Shown here: piece after piece, positions 26,665 through 33,969 of the stretch
Layout: each line of letters begins with the position of its first letter
How positions within the stretch are numbered: the first letter of the stretch is position 1
Assembly (NCBI GenBank): GCA_051004015.1
Contig: JBPCKT010000087.1
Coordinates: 1-64,000 of the forward strand
Direction of reading: 5' to 3'
DNA length: 64,000 nt
Origin: SXOA01 sp051004015
Lineage (GTDB): Bacteria > Planctomycetota > Planctomycetia > Pirellulales > Pirellulaceae
The notes under the pieces: generated by a model
Databases searched by the model: none
What the model was told of the DNA's origin: nothing
The model's input: only the letters and a program-made list of their open reading frames with translations
Position numbers and translations under genes: made by a program

Positions 26665-27147
26665 ATGGCGTTTTCTAGTAACCACTGTTGGAAGTGCTCC
26701 GTATTACCCGCGTCTAATTCGTTTCAGCTTGTCATCTCAGGTATTGCCGGCGAACCGGTCCACGGCTGCACTGACACACTTTGTAATGCAAGTGTGAACG
26801 GAACCTTTACGATGGTCATCGGCGGGACACTTTGCCCCTTCCCTTCGGGCGGCGAGGACTGCGGCTTTTGGCGGCGGCAGGGGACTTACAATAATTGCTG
26901 CCCATGCATGTTGCTTTACGCGACAAAAGTTGGTGATGACTATATCACGAGGTTGGAAATCAATCTTGGCATATCGATCGGAGGTTATGTGCATGTCGTT
27001 ACTTACGAATACAACCACGGCACATCGCAGCCGGACTGTTCCGCGTTTTCTAACTTGCCGCTGGCATTTGTTTCCAATCCGATTTTCTTCAACCAAATAT
27101 GTGTTGGTTTCCCGGCAGCCACCGTCCTACTTTCGGCGATACCATAA
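26665..27147 (+). CDS. Cys-rich element protein
   Basis: 160 residues with about a dozen Cys, including CWKC, CTDTLC and NCCPC. The pattern VISGIAGEPVHGCTDTLCNA then VNGTFTM recurs in the secreted protein encoded at 27573-28073 (ITIGGIANGTGADSCKACNA then YNGKWYA), so both carry a shared beta-type domain. No signal peptide here. Its stop overlaps the start of the next gene (TAATG), an operon sign. Possibly a receptor-binding or tail-tip protein, but that is a guess. Confidence 0.6.
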   Translation: MAFSSNHCWKCSVLPASNSFQLVISGIAGEPVHGCTDTLCNASVNGTFTMVIGGTLCPFPSGGEDCGFWRRQGTYNNCCPCMLLYATKVGDDYITRLEINLGISIGGYVHVVTYEYNHGTSQPDCSAFSNLPLAFVSNPIFFNQICVGFPAATVLLSAIP

Positions 27148-27608
27148 TGAACTGCACGTTTCAAAACTCGACGAAGCCTGATGCGAACGGCTGGCGGAAG
27201 GTCCGCTGTAGCGTCTGCGGATTTGAGTTTCCATTGCCTACGCCGAGTCCGCTGGCCAGCATCCATCACCGTTGCATTGCGACCTATGTGTCTGCCCCCG
27301 TTGGCCGCGAACTATCCGCGGTGCTGACGGAATTTAGACTCTCCGCGAATGCATCCTGCGGTTGCGCAGAATTTGCGGCGATCATGGACGAATGGGGAAT
27401 CGACGGCTGCCGTGAGTACCGCGCGGAAATCATCGGCAGGCTCAAAGAGGGTTATGAGTCAGCAACCTGGCTGGAAACGATTCGGGCGGGCTGGCGGGGA
27501 CTGTTTCAAATCAACCCGCTGGACCCGCTCGGATCACTGGTCGATCTGGCAATTGCCCGGACGGAAGCGAAGCTACGGTTGCCCGTAATCGGAGAGCAGC
27601 CCATTTAG
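27147..27608 (+). CDS. Element protein with N-terminal zinc-finger-like segment
   Basis: 153 residues. CSVCGFEFPLPTPSPLASIHHRC gives a CxxC...HxxC-type putative zinc site, and later CGCAEF and CREYRAEIIGRL add Cys and a helix. The C-terminal part is hydrophobic-helical. Unknown family. It is translationally coupled to the preceding gene, and its end overlaps the end of the opposite gene by 36 bases. Confidence 0.6.
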   Translation: MNCTFQNSTKPDANGWRKVRCSVCGFEFPLPTPSPLASIHHRCIATYVSAPVGRELSAVLTEFRLSANASCGCAEFAAIMDEWGIDGCREYRAEIIGRLKEGYESATWLETIRAGWRGLFQINPLDPLGSLVDLAIARTEAKLRLPVIGEQPI

Positions 27609-28073
27609 GTCGGGCAAGAATTCCACGGTGCAAGTTGCGGCGGAAGCGTCACACGGGCGACCGGCTTGTGAGAACACTAGGGGCAGGTTGCCTGTTCCGG
27701 TTCCACGCCAGACGACGCGACCGCCCCCGCAGCGGATCACTTGAACCAGGCCAGGCTCAACAATCAGCTCCATTTTCTCCCCGCCGAATCCGCCGTTGCA
27801 GCCAATGGAGCGGGTAGGGTGCAGGCCGCTTACGTCGAAGCAATCAGGGCCAGACGGGTCTAAGAGGGACTTTTGCTTCTTCATCGCCGTGGGGCCAGCG
27901 GGGATGGCGTACCACTTCCCATTGTACGCATTGCACGCCTTGCACGAATCGGCCCCGGTCCCGTTCGCAATTCCACCGATGGTGATTCGATAGCCCGGTG
28001 TGGGAGCTGGAGCGGTGAAGGCTGCCAAAGTAAGGCCGAAAACGACTGCCGCAGAAACGAGAAATCTGGACAT
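27573..28073 (-). CDS. Secreted Cys-rich protein sharing a domain with the neighbouring element protein
   Basis: 166 residues with a signal peptide (first about 20 residues) and seven Cys. The stretch ITIGGIANGTGADSCKACNA resembles VISGIAGEPVHGCTDTLCNA of the 26665-27147 protein, followed in both by a NG-aromatic strand. It is exported, unlike its relative, and points the other way. Function unknown; it may be a surface protein altering the host envelope. Confidence 0.6.
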   Translation of the reverse strand: MSRFLVSAAVVFGLTLAAFTAPAPTPGYRITIGGIANGTGADSCKACNAYNGKWYAIPAGPTAMKKQKSLLDPSGPDCFDVSGLHPTRSIGCNGGFGGEKMELIVEPGLVQVIRCGGGRVVWRGTGTGNLPLVFSQAGRPCDASAATCTVEFLPDLNGLLSDYGQP

Positions 28074-28340
28074 GGATTGACTCCTAAGAAAAAGTGGATA
28101 CCACCCGCGCGAGTTATGTACACAAGAATATCAATGCGCGATTGTCCATGTTAGGTCAAGGCGCATGATTGTGCAGAACGGCCCTAAAAGGCAGGTGCCA
28201 GGAGTCGGGGCAGCCAGTCCGAACGCCTGTATTGCGTTCCTAATGCGTTTTTTATTTAAGACTTTGTTGCGACCGGCTATTTCGGCGGAAACCTGGAAAA
28301 CCGGCTCGGCAGCCGACACCGAACCGAAGGAGAAAAACCT

Positions 28341-28502
28341 ATGACGCTTCAGCAATACTTTGACGCCGTGCGTGAAGCTCAGCGGCGGCTGATTGAAGAG
28401 CTGGCCAGGCTGGAAATGGAATTCCTGAAGAGCATTGGCGGAGTCGCAAGTCAGTCCGCTGCTCCGTCGGCAACGATAGCCCCGATGCCGGTGATGCCCT
28501 AA
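28341..28502 (+). CDS. Small helical protein, 53 residues
   Basis: A strong ribosome binding site (AAGGAG) precedes the ATG by 8 bases. The peptide begins MTLQQYFDAVREAQRRLIEE, continues as a heptad helix (LARLEMEFLKSI), and ends with a Ser/Ala/Pro/Met-rich tail. The good start signal and clean amphipathic helix support coding. Function unknown. Confidence 0.55.
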   Translation: MTLQQYFDAVREAQRRLIEELARLEMEFLKSIGGVASQSAAPSATIAPMPVMP

Positions 28503-28509
28503 GAAAAAC

Positions 28510-28646
28510 AAGCGAACGTGATGACAAAGGCCGGGCTAGTCTTACGCCTGCCTGCCTGCTGGAGCCGCGCGAAGGCTTATTTACTAGCTCGCGCTCTTTC
28601 CCTCCGTGGCGGTGCAATCATCCGCGGGGCATCGCGTTCGCTTTTT
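28510..28646 (+). ncRNA. Candidate structured RNA with closing stem and T-run
   Basis: Positions 28510-28523 pair with 28630-28643 in a 14-bp stem containing one U-G wobble, followed at once by TTTTT. Inside, GGGCTAGT (28533-28540) pairs with ACTAGCTC (28573-28580), and two short hairpins (AGCC/GGCT and GCGG/CCGC) are possible. It begins eight bases after the small helical gene, so it may be a terminator-closed RNA or part of that transcript. No known family was matched. Confidence 0.45.
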
Positions 28647-28760
28647 GATTCACAGAACTAAGGCGGCTGCCGCAAGCTTGTTGCGAGCGTCAGGCCAACA
28701 GGTCATAGCGGGCTTTTGTGATTGGGGTTTGCCATGCCGCCTTTTTTACAAGTCCAGTCG

Positions 28761-29600
28761 TCAAGACTTCACGGTTGAAGCAAAATGGTCAACCACGCTC
28801 ACGATCTCCAGTTGCTTATTGCGGGCCATTCCATTGAACGTCCTGACCACGTCCACGTCTGACAAATCTCTGAACTCAGGATACTGTGCAATTAGGTAAG
28901 AATTTTGCACTGCATCCTGAAGTATATCGAGCATACGATACAGCGGTTCCGCTGGATTATCTCCTAATCCCCCGAGGCGGCCGCGCTTTTTAGCACTCAG
29001 AGCATACTCAGAGAGAGCGACACTCATCGGTACTGGCGTTCTCTGCAAGTTTCTTACAGTCAGCAACAGTTCCTTGAGTATTTCTTTATCGCTTAGCTCT
29101 GGTGCTGGCGGACTTGCCGGCTGTGCTGCAATCTCGGCAAGTTTTGCTTCTAGGCTAGGCCACCAGCGTTCAAACGCCCGTCCAAGCCGCTCGGCAGTAA
29201 GCGAATTACTTGCCATGCCAGCGTGAATCGAATCGACTAGGCGGAGCGTCCCTTCTCTGTCGGCTGCAACAGATTGAAACTGAGTCAGCGGACCTTCAAG
29301 ATTCGATGGACCTACACGGAACAGGTATGGCACAACCTGCCCCGTGGCAACTTTCTTAGAGAGCGCTCCAGCTTCGTACATTATCCAGGGCCGCTGCAAG
29401 TTGTCAGGCGTCATGCAGCATACACCGAAGTCGATCTGTTCAAGCTCACGGCTTAGCTCTGGCCCCCAGCGAGTACCAGGCTGCAAATCGGCCGCGGACA
29501 TAAATGGGCGAACGTGCTGCAAAACGTCAGGTAGCCAATCGCTTAGAGCTTGTGCGACTTGCTTGCTTGCCTCGCCTGACCAACTGATGAAGATTCGCAT
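28761..29600 (-). CDS. TIR-domain protein, likely NAD-consuming effector
   Basis: 279 residues. Residues 1-140 match a bacterial TIR family: MRIFISWSG at the start (strand A and BB-loop side), FMSAADLQPGTRW, FGVCCMTPDNLQRPWIMYEAGAL with the Glu (about residue 76) where TIR NADases hold their catalytic Glu. The second half is helical, ending in a unit VDVVRTFNGMARNKQLEIV that may sense or oligomerise. Family members often kill or stall the infected cell by degrading NAD+. The coiled-coil zinc-ribbon gene lies 17 bases upstream in the same direction, so the two probably form a unit. Defence is inference. Confidence 0.85.
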   Translation of the reverse strand: MRIFISWSGEASKQVAQALSDWLPDVLQHVRPFMSAADLQPGTRWGPELSRELEQIDFGVCCMTPDNLQRPWIMYEAGALSKKVATGQVVPYLFRVGPSNLEGPLTQFQSVAADREGTLRLVDSIHAGMASNSLTAERLGRAFERWWPSLEAKLAEIAAQPASPPAPELSDKEILKELLLTVRNLQRTPVPMSVALSEYALSAKKRGRLGGLGDNPAEPLYRMLDILQDAVQNSYLIAQYPEFRDLSDVDVVRTFNGMARNKQLEIVSVVDHFASTVKS

Positions 29601-29617
29601 GATGCTGTTTGGCTAGG

Positions 29618-30013
29618 TCAAAAGTTCTTGTCACACTGTGCGCATTTCCAATTTCCGAAGTCATTGAACGGCGGCTTCACTTTCGTCAGTGTCATTTCGC
29701 GGTGGTCTACCTGAAAACATCGCGGGCAGTACGGCTGCTTGTGTTCTGTATCAGTCCGCTGATACAGCACGTTGCCGACTTGCTCGAACTTGTCAGCTTC
29801 AGCCTTTCTGTTCTCGTGACTGGCAAGCTGCGTTCGCAAATCAAGATTTTCTCCCTTCAGCTCCGCGACTTGAATCTTAATGTCAGCCAACGAGATCATT
29901 AGGTCTGCAATCAGGTTCTGAGATTCGGCATCTTTCACCTTCTGAGCAATTCCCCTTAGCTGCTGAACTAGATCGACTGCTTTGCCGACAAGTGCAATTG
30001 TGTCTGAAACCAT
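29618..30013 (-). CDS. Coiled-coil protein with C-terminal zinc ribbon, TIR partner
   Basis: 131 residues. Residues 1-75 are helical with heptads (LVQQLRGIAQKVKDAESQNL; ADIKIQVAELKGENLDLR). The end has CPRC then 25-30 residues later CAQC, a zinc ribbon. No transmembrane segment. GGAGGAATT precedes the ATG. It is the first gene of a two-gene unit with the TIR protein and could be the sensor or oligomerisation partner. Confidence 0.72.
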   Translation of the reverse strand: MVSDTIALVGKAVDLVQQLRGIAQKVKDAESQNLIADLMISLADIKIQVAELKGENLDLRTQLASHENRKAEADKFEQVGNVLYQRTDTEHKQPYCPRCFQVDHREMTLTKVKPPFNDFGNWKCAQCDKNF

Positions 30014-30028
30014 AATTCCTCCACACGT

Positions 30029-30190
30029 ATGAAAAAACTCCTGATATCTATCGCGTTAATTGTTGCAATTGGCATTGGCGTCAACGTCGCCGGCCACCTC
30101 TTCGGAAGCGGCCTGGTGCAGTATCATCGTCTTGTTTTGGAGCTGCATCGGGACCGGTCGCAGGTTCCGCCTTTTCTTCCATCGCGGTGA
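30029..30190 (+). CDS. Possible 53-residue membrane peptide
   Basis: ATG frame with a basic start and a hydrophobic helix (MKKLLISIALIVAIGIGVNV), then a polar tail. The pattern is typical of a signal anchor, but there is no ribosome binding site, and the last 110 bases overlap the opposite gene. Low confidence. Confidence 0.25.
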   Translation: MKKLLISIALIVAIGIGVNVAGHLFGSGLVQYHRLVLELHRDRSQVPPFLPSR

Positions 30191-30710
30191 GTGGAACGGT
30201 AGGAATCCATTGTGGCTCAAACGTCAATGGCTTATCGCCGTTGTCGTCGTACCAAAGAGTCAAGCGGACGTAGCGATACGTTTTCTTTCCGGAGGCAACC
30301 AATTCGACTTCGATATAGCCGGTTTCGCCTGCGTCCAAAACTAGGTCGTCGATACGCCGTTCGTAGCGTCCCGTGACTTGATTAAAGTGCCGCGGCTCGA
30401 AGCGTATAGTGTGCCGCGGAGCTGTCGCGCCTGCTCCGCCTGGCCCCACTGGGGGTTTATCCAAGATTTCAAGCGTCGCGGACTGAACTAAGCGGTTCCG
30501 AGTAGCAGGATTCTTATAAGGAAAGGCTATTGCCCCGCTGTCAGTGTCTCGCGGACGCAGCGGCACAACCGGCAAGTTGGCTTCCGTCACTTTGTCGCTG
30601 TAGTCGCATCCTCGTTGAATTGCGACGGCAAGCAGCCCTCCACCGATTAAGACTGAGCCAGCCCAAACGGCAATTTTCCAAAGGCGACTTGCTTTATTTT
30701 GCTCCGTCAT
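30081..30710 (-). CDS. Single-pass membrane protein with extracytoplasmic beta domain
   Basis: 209 residues from MTEQNK. GGGAGG precedes this ATG, which is why it is chosen over a start 41 codons upstream. One transmembrane helix (AVWAGSVLIGGGLLAVAI) is followed by a beta-rich domain (ATLEILDKPPVGP; TGYIEVELVASGKKTYRYVRLTLWY) and a basic, Arg/Gly-rich tail. Unknown family. Confidence 0.65.
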   Translation of the reverse strand: MTEQNKASRLWKIAVWAGSVLIGGGLLAVAIQRGCDYSDKVTEANLPVVPLRPRDTDSGAIAFPYKNPATRNRLVQSATLEILDKPPVGPGGAGATAPRHTIRFEPRHFNQVTGRYERRIDDLVLDAGETGYIEVELVASGKKTYRYVRLTLWYDDNGDKPLTFEPQWIPTVPLTAMEEKAEPATGPDAAPKQDDDTAPGRFRRGGRRR

Positions 30711-30826
30711 TTGCCCTCCCTGACACCGGTCTTGGCTCGCGGTGCCTAGTCGTGAACATACCGCCAGAGTGCCTAATTGAACAGAGCAGCACCGCTCGAT
30801 ATGCTGTACTCCAAAGGAGTGCAGTA

Positions 30827-31048
30827 ATGTCATTCTCTCAAATCACGTCCAAGATGGTCCCAGGCGGCTTGCTCGTAACTGCGACCGATGAGCATGGCGA
30901 AACCAGAGAGTACAAGCGCCAGCTTGATGGGACGCTGGCGACGAAGTTACAAGACGAAGATAGCTGGACAGCCACGACTGCCGACAAGCTTGACCCGTTC
31001 ATTCGGGAATACGTGGCGTCGCGAGCGAGCTATCTCAAAATGAAGTAG
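30827..31048 (+). CDS. Small element protein, 73 residues
   Basis: AAAGGAG precedes the ATG. The sequence is soluble and charged (VTATDEHGETREYKRQLDGT; KLDPFIREYVASRASYLKMK). No family recognised. It is divergent from the membrane protein gene and converges with the next small gene. Confidence 0.6.
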   Translation: MSFSQITSKMVPGGLLVTATDEHGETREYKRQLDGTLATKLQDEDSWTATTADKLDPFIREYVASRASYLKMK

Positions 31049-31051
31049 AGT

Positions 31052-31288
31052 CTAATGCGGCACGTAGCCATGCCCTCGCGTCGCTTTGTAGCACGCGGCC
31101 TTCGCCGCTTCCGCCTCTTGCCTATCGCGTTCCAGTCTGTGTTGTGCCCAAGCGATGAACGGCAGCAATTCCTCTTCCGTCAGCTCTTGCGGTCGCTGCT
31201 GTCCGAAACGCTCTTCAGTGACCGTACCATCGTCGTGGAAGATAATGTCGATGCCGCCGTATGGTTCATTGGAATCAGGTTGTGACAT
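31052..31288 (-). CDS. Small acidic element protein
   Basis: 78 residues from MSQPDSNEPYGG. It has a beta-type start (IDIIFHDDGTVTEERFG) and a charged helix (HRLERDRQEAEAAKAA). The internal Met at 31288 is chosen because upstream extension is low-complexity Arg-rich; the ribosome site is weak. Unknown family. Confidence 0.5.
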   Translation of the reverse strand: MSQPDSNEPYGGIDIIFHDDGTVTEERFGQQRPQELTEEELLPFIAWAQHRLERDRQEAEAAKAACYKATRGHGYVPH

Positions 31289-31320
31289 GCCGGCAGGGTA
31301 GCGGCAACGGAACTGAAAAG

Positions 31321-31551
31321 CTATTCCCGCTGGCGACAGCTTCCCGGTTCGGTCGCAAGGCCGGGCCGGTTTTTTTGCTGCGATTGCCTGGCGAGCTTTA
31401 GCGCCTTCCGCACTGCACCCGGCGTAATGAATTCGCGGTCTGCGATCTGCCTGACGGTTGACTGACCGGATTCGATTTCCGCCAGCCATTGACGATTACG
31501 GGTGAGCTTTGATTTTGCTCCCGCTCGGCTTTGGCGTCGCTGCGTTGTCAT
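31321..31551 (-). CDS. Small HTH-type DNA-binding protein
   Basis: 76 residues, basic. STVRQIADREFITPGAVRKALKLARQ is a plausible helix-turn-helix, with a recognition helix in AVRKALKLA. Probably binds DNA to regulate element genes. No homologue family named. Confidence 0.5.
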   Translation of the reverse strand: MTTQRRQSRAGAKSKLTRNRQWLAEIESGQSTVRQIADREFITPGAVRKALKLARQSQQKNRPGLATEPGSCRQRE

Positions 31552-31596
31552 GGTTGGCGGAGTTGCAAGCAGCGTGCGGAATGGGCGGCTGAAAAT

Positions 31597-31869
31597 TTAG
31601 CCCTTGCCTGCCGGCTTTGAAATTACTAAGGCTGCAAGATGGGCCTGCCAGAATCGCCTGACCACCGCATAGCGTCGCAAGATCGAAGCTCGTGAACGGC
31701 GGATGCCAGCGGCGCGGCTAAGCACTTGCCAGACTAAATACGTTTGACACTGGATTACGGAGACTCGCCAGTGAGCGAGTATTTTTGCCGCCGCGTTGAA
31801 TTCAATTAGTTGCTGAGCGTCTTTGGAAGTTGTCTCACACTTAACTGTCTGAATTGCTGAAAAGTACAT
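31597..31869 (-). CDS. Possible small basic element protein
   Basis: 90 residues, basic and Ala/Arg-rich, no recognised motif. Its ATG lies one base after the stop of the PD-(D/E)XK-like gene, which favours coupled translation, but composition gives little support. May be chance. Confidence 0.35.
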   Translation of the reverse strand: MYFSAIQTVKCETTSKDAQQLIEFNAAAKILAHWRVSVIQCQTYLVWQVLSRAAGIRRSRASILRRYAVVRRFWQAHLAALVISKPAGKG

Positions 31870-31870
31870 C

Positions 31871-32836
31871 CTACGCTCCCCGCTCGCGCTCGGCGGGCTT
31901 CTTGGTTCCCAGAGAAACGAGGAACTTTAGGAATTGGCATTCGTCACAGTCTTCGCGGCCACAGTCGCAAATATGTTTGCCGCGGTTTTTTTTGTTCTCT
32001 TTCGGCAGCGACTTCTTAACTTCACTGAGAATCTGACTGAAGACTTGCGGGTGTTTTTTGTCGAGAGTGAGCTTTGACCCGCGTATGTACGTTCCCCCGT
32101 CCTGCCACAACCAGCCGTTTTCAACCCAAAGACTTGGGCGGAATCGCAACGCCTGGAAATCGTTTTCGGTGAGATACCCGCGAATCTCAAGAATCGCAAT
32201 CAGCTTGAGCGACTTTATTTTCCATTCCGTCAACTTATTCGGCATCGGCGACCCAGCCCTGCCGTCAGCGACGTAAGCCGGCAACTCGATACGCTTGCTT
32301 GTTTCCCACCGCGGCCAGTTGGCTAATTGAGAGAGATTCGGAAAAAAATCTGTCATCGTCTTATCGGTGGGGAAGATCGGAACGAGATTCAAATGACTGC
32401 ACACTATGAAAACGTCGCGATTCATTCCAGGCAAGAGAATGCCGCGAAAGTCGGGTGCGGTCCCGTGAATCGAATTCGCGAGAGCTTGCCTAATAACTTT
32501 TGCACCGAATCGTTTCTTCCCCTGAATCCCGAATTGGATTCCATCACTGCCGACTAGAAGTAGGTCAAAGGAACCGGTTTCATTATAGACAGTCCAAGCA
32601 GCGGGCGACTTCTTAACGAATTCGATGAACTTGGCGCAGAGCTCGACTTCGGAAACTTTCAGCCAAGCCTTTTTTATGAGCGAACCAAGTTCGCTGCGAA
32701 TCTGGTGAAGGTTATCGAAGTCCTCGCGGCCAGTGAGAGCTGCGAAGTATTTGGCAGCGTCCCAACAGGATTGCAGCCCTTCGCGGCGATTAAGCCAGAA
32801 ATTCTTTTGGCCTGGCTTCCATTTTTCAAAGCTCAT
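31871..32836 (-). CDS. PD-(D/E)XK-like nuclease candidate with C-terminal Cys cluster
   Basis: 321 residues. The core shows E..., SFDLLLVGSDGIQFGIQGKKRF and then IRQAL, i.e. an Asp-hydrophobic strand, a loop, and Q-x-K, matching the D...(D/E/Q)xK layout of PD-(D/E)XK enzymes with Gln in the variable place. A winged-helix-like region follows (LKLIAILEIRGYLTENDF), and the end has CDCGREDCDECQ, a likely zinc site. It is in an operon with two small basic proteins upstream (4-base ATGA overlap). It may cut or nick DNA, perhaps for defence, replication or repair. Confidence 0.6.
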   Translation of the reverse strand: MSFEKWKPGQKNFWLNRREGLQSCWDAAKYFAALTGREDFDNLHQIRSELGSLIKKAWLKVSEVELCAKFIEFVKKSPAAWTVYNETGSFDLLLVGSDGIQFGIQGKKRFGAKVIRQALANSIHGTAPDFRGILLPGMNRDVFIVCSHLNLVPIFPTDKTMTDFFPNLSQLANWPRWETSKRIELPAYVADGRAGSPMPNKLTEWKIKSLKLIAILEIRGYLTENDFQALRFRPSLWVENGWLWQDGGTYIRGSKLTLDKKHPQVFSQILSEVKKSLPKENKKNRGKHICDCGREDCDECQFLKFLVSLGTKKPAERERGA

Positions 32837-33102
32837 CTTGGCTTCCCCTTTCCATTTTGGTTTCTCGACTCGCGAACCAAGTCAAGTTCGCCTGAGAGTT
32901 TGTGAAGTAACCTTTGCAGCCGCGCCTCCCGTTGCTCTTTCCTTTGACGCCGCTTCGTCCTTAAAGCGAGCGTCTTTTGCCTTCGTCGCTGTGCCGCTTC
33001 TTTACTGGCTTCAGTGACAGCGACCTGGCGAAGCTGCAACCCCTTGGCACGTTGCGACTCGTCTAGCACCTGCCGCCAATAGTTCGCCGTGAATCGGTCC
33101 AT
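32833..33102 (-). CDS. Small very basic helical protein
   Basis: 89 residues from MDRFTANYW. The middle is Arg/Lys/Gln-rich helix (KEAAQRRRQKTLALRTKRRQ), suited to nucleic-acid binding. AAGGAG precedes the ATG. Its stop overlaps the start of the nuclease-like gene (ATGA). Confidence 0.6.
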   Translation of the reverse strand: MDRFTANYWRQVLDESQRAKGLQLRQVAVTEASKEAAQRRRQKTLALRTKRRQRKEQREARLQRLLHKLSGELDLVRESRNQNGKGKPR

Positions 33103-33115
33103 GATGATTGACTCC

Positions 33116-33385
33116 TTATTCGTCCTTGACGGTGCCTGCCCGCAGATCGCTGCGAACCTGTTTGATGTCCTTGCGGCCAAGCCGCTTGGCAACTCGCCTG
33201 GCGGCTTCCCAGCTCGCTACTACGCCCTCGCGTGAGCGGCCGGCCGCTTTCATCCGCTTGACCTTCCGCGGCTTGTATGGCTTCCTGCCGCTGGCTGAGC
33301 GGCCATTGCTCAAGCTCAGTGCCGCTCGCAGCTCGTCGGCTGTCTCGCATTCGACCTGGATTCCCTGAAACGTGAATCGGTACAT
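33116..33385 (-). CDS. Small basic DNA-binding-like protein
   Basis: 89 residues with a short beta start (MYRFTFQGIQVECETADELRA in part) and a Lys/Arg-rich middle (RKPYKPRKVKRMKAAGRSRE), then a helix (VASWEAARRVAKRLGRKD). GGGGAG precedes the ATG. First gene of the nuclease-like operon. Family unknown. Confidence 0.6.
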   Translation of the reverse strand: MYRFTFQGIQVECETADELRAALSLSNGRSASGRKPYKPRKVKRMKAAGRSREGVVASWEAARRVAKRLGRKDIKQVRSDLRAGTVKDE

Positions 33386-33504
33386 GGCTACTCCCCTTGG
33401 CTAGTGACTAAGGCCCGACTGTAGGGCACAAGAATATACCGTTATGCGCCGGTTCACTAATTGGCGTCAAGATATACATACGAATAACTGACAGAATCAG
33501 GATA

Positions 33505-33969
33505 ATGAGAATGTCCAGAGAATCCTTCCGCCGCTGGCTGACTCGCGAGATAGGCCGGCTAGACCGTGGCGACTCGACCGCCTGCGATGCCGTGGCAACG
33601 GCGACTCGCAAGGCCGCATTACTTGGCTTGCCTGAACTGGTTCGCGACGGTCAGAAGATCGACGCCGCAAATCAGCCCGGCGACGCCCTGCCGTTCCTGG
33701 CGAGCTGCATTGCCGCGTGCTGCGAACAAAAAGGGCCCTTGGGCGAAAGGCTACTCACGGTAGCGGAAGCCGCACAAGAGGCAGGCGTAGGGCTATCGAC
33801 GATGTACGCTCTTTGCGACCGCGGGCAGATTGAAAGCGTCCGCATCGGTCAAGGTCGCGGAACAGTACGCATCAGCAAAAACGCCCTTGCCGGTTTGAGG
33901 CGGAAGGGCGCGTCGAGGTGGCAAGCGAAGGCCGCTCGGATTACGCTGCATGAGGCTTTGTCGGCATGA
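33505..33969 (+). CDS. Excisionase-like HTH protein
   Basis: 154 residues. The C-terminal part LLTVAEAAQEAGVGLSTMYA, then LCDRGQIESVRIGQGRGTV, then RISKNAL is a MerR/excisionase-type winged helix (HTH_17). The N-terminal 80 residues form a separate helical domain. Such proteins direct excision with tyrosine integrases. It converges with the integrase gene, ends overlapping by 29 bases. Confidence 0.78.
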   Translation: MRMSRESFRRWLTREIGRLDRGDSTACDAVATATRKAALLGLPELVRDGQKIDAANQPGDALPFLASCIAACCEQKGPLGERLLTVAEAAQEAGVGLSTMYALCDRGQIESVRIGQGRGTVRISKNALAGLRRKGASRWQAKAARITLHEALSA

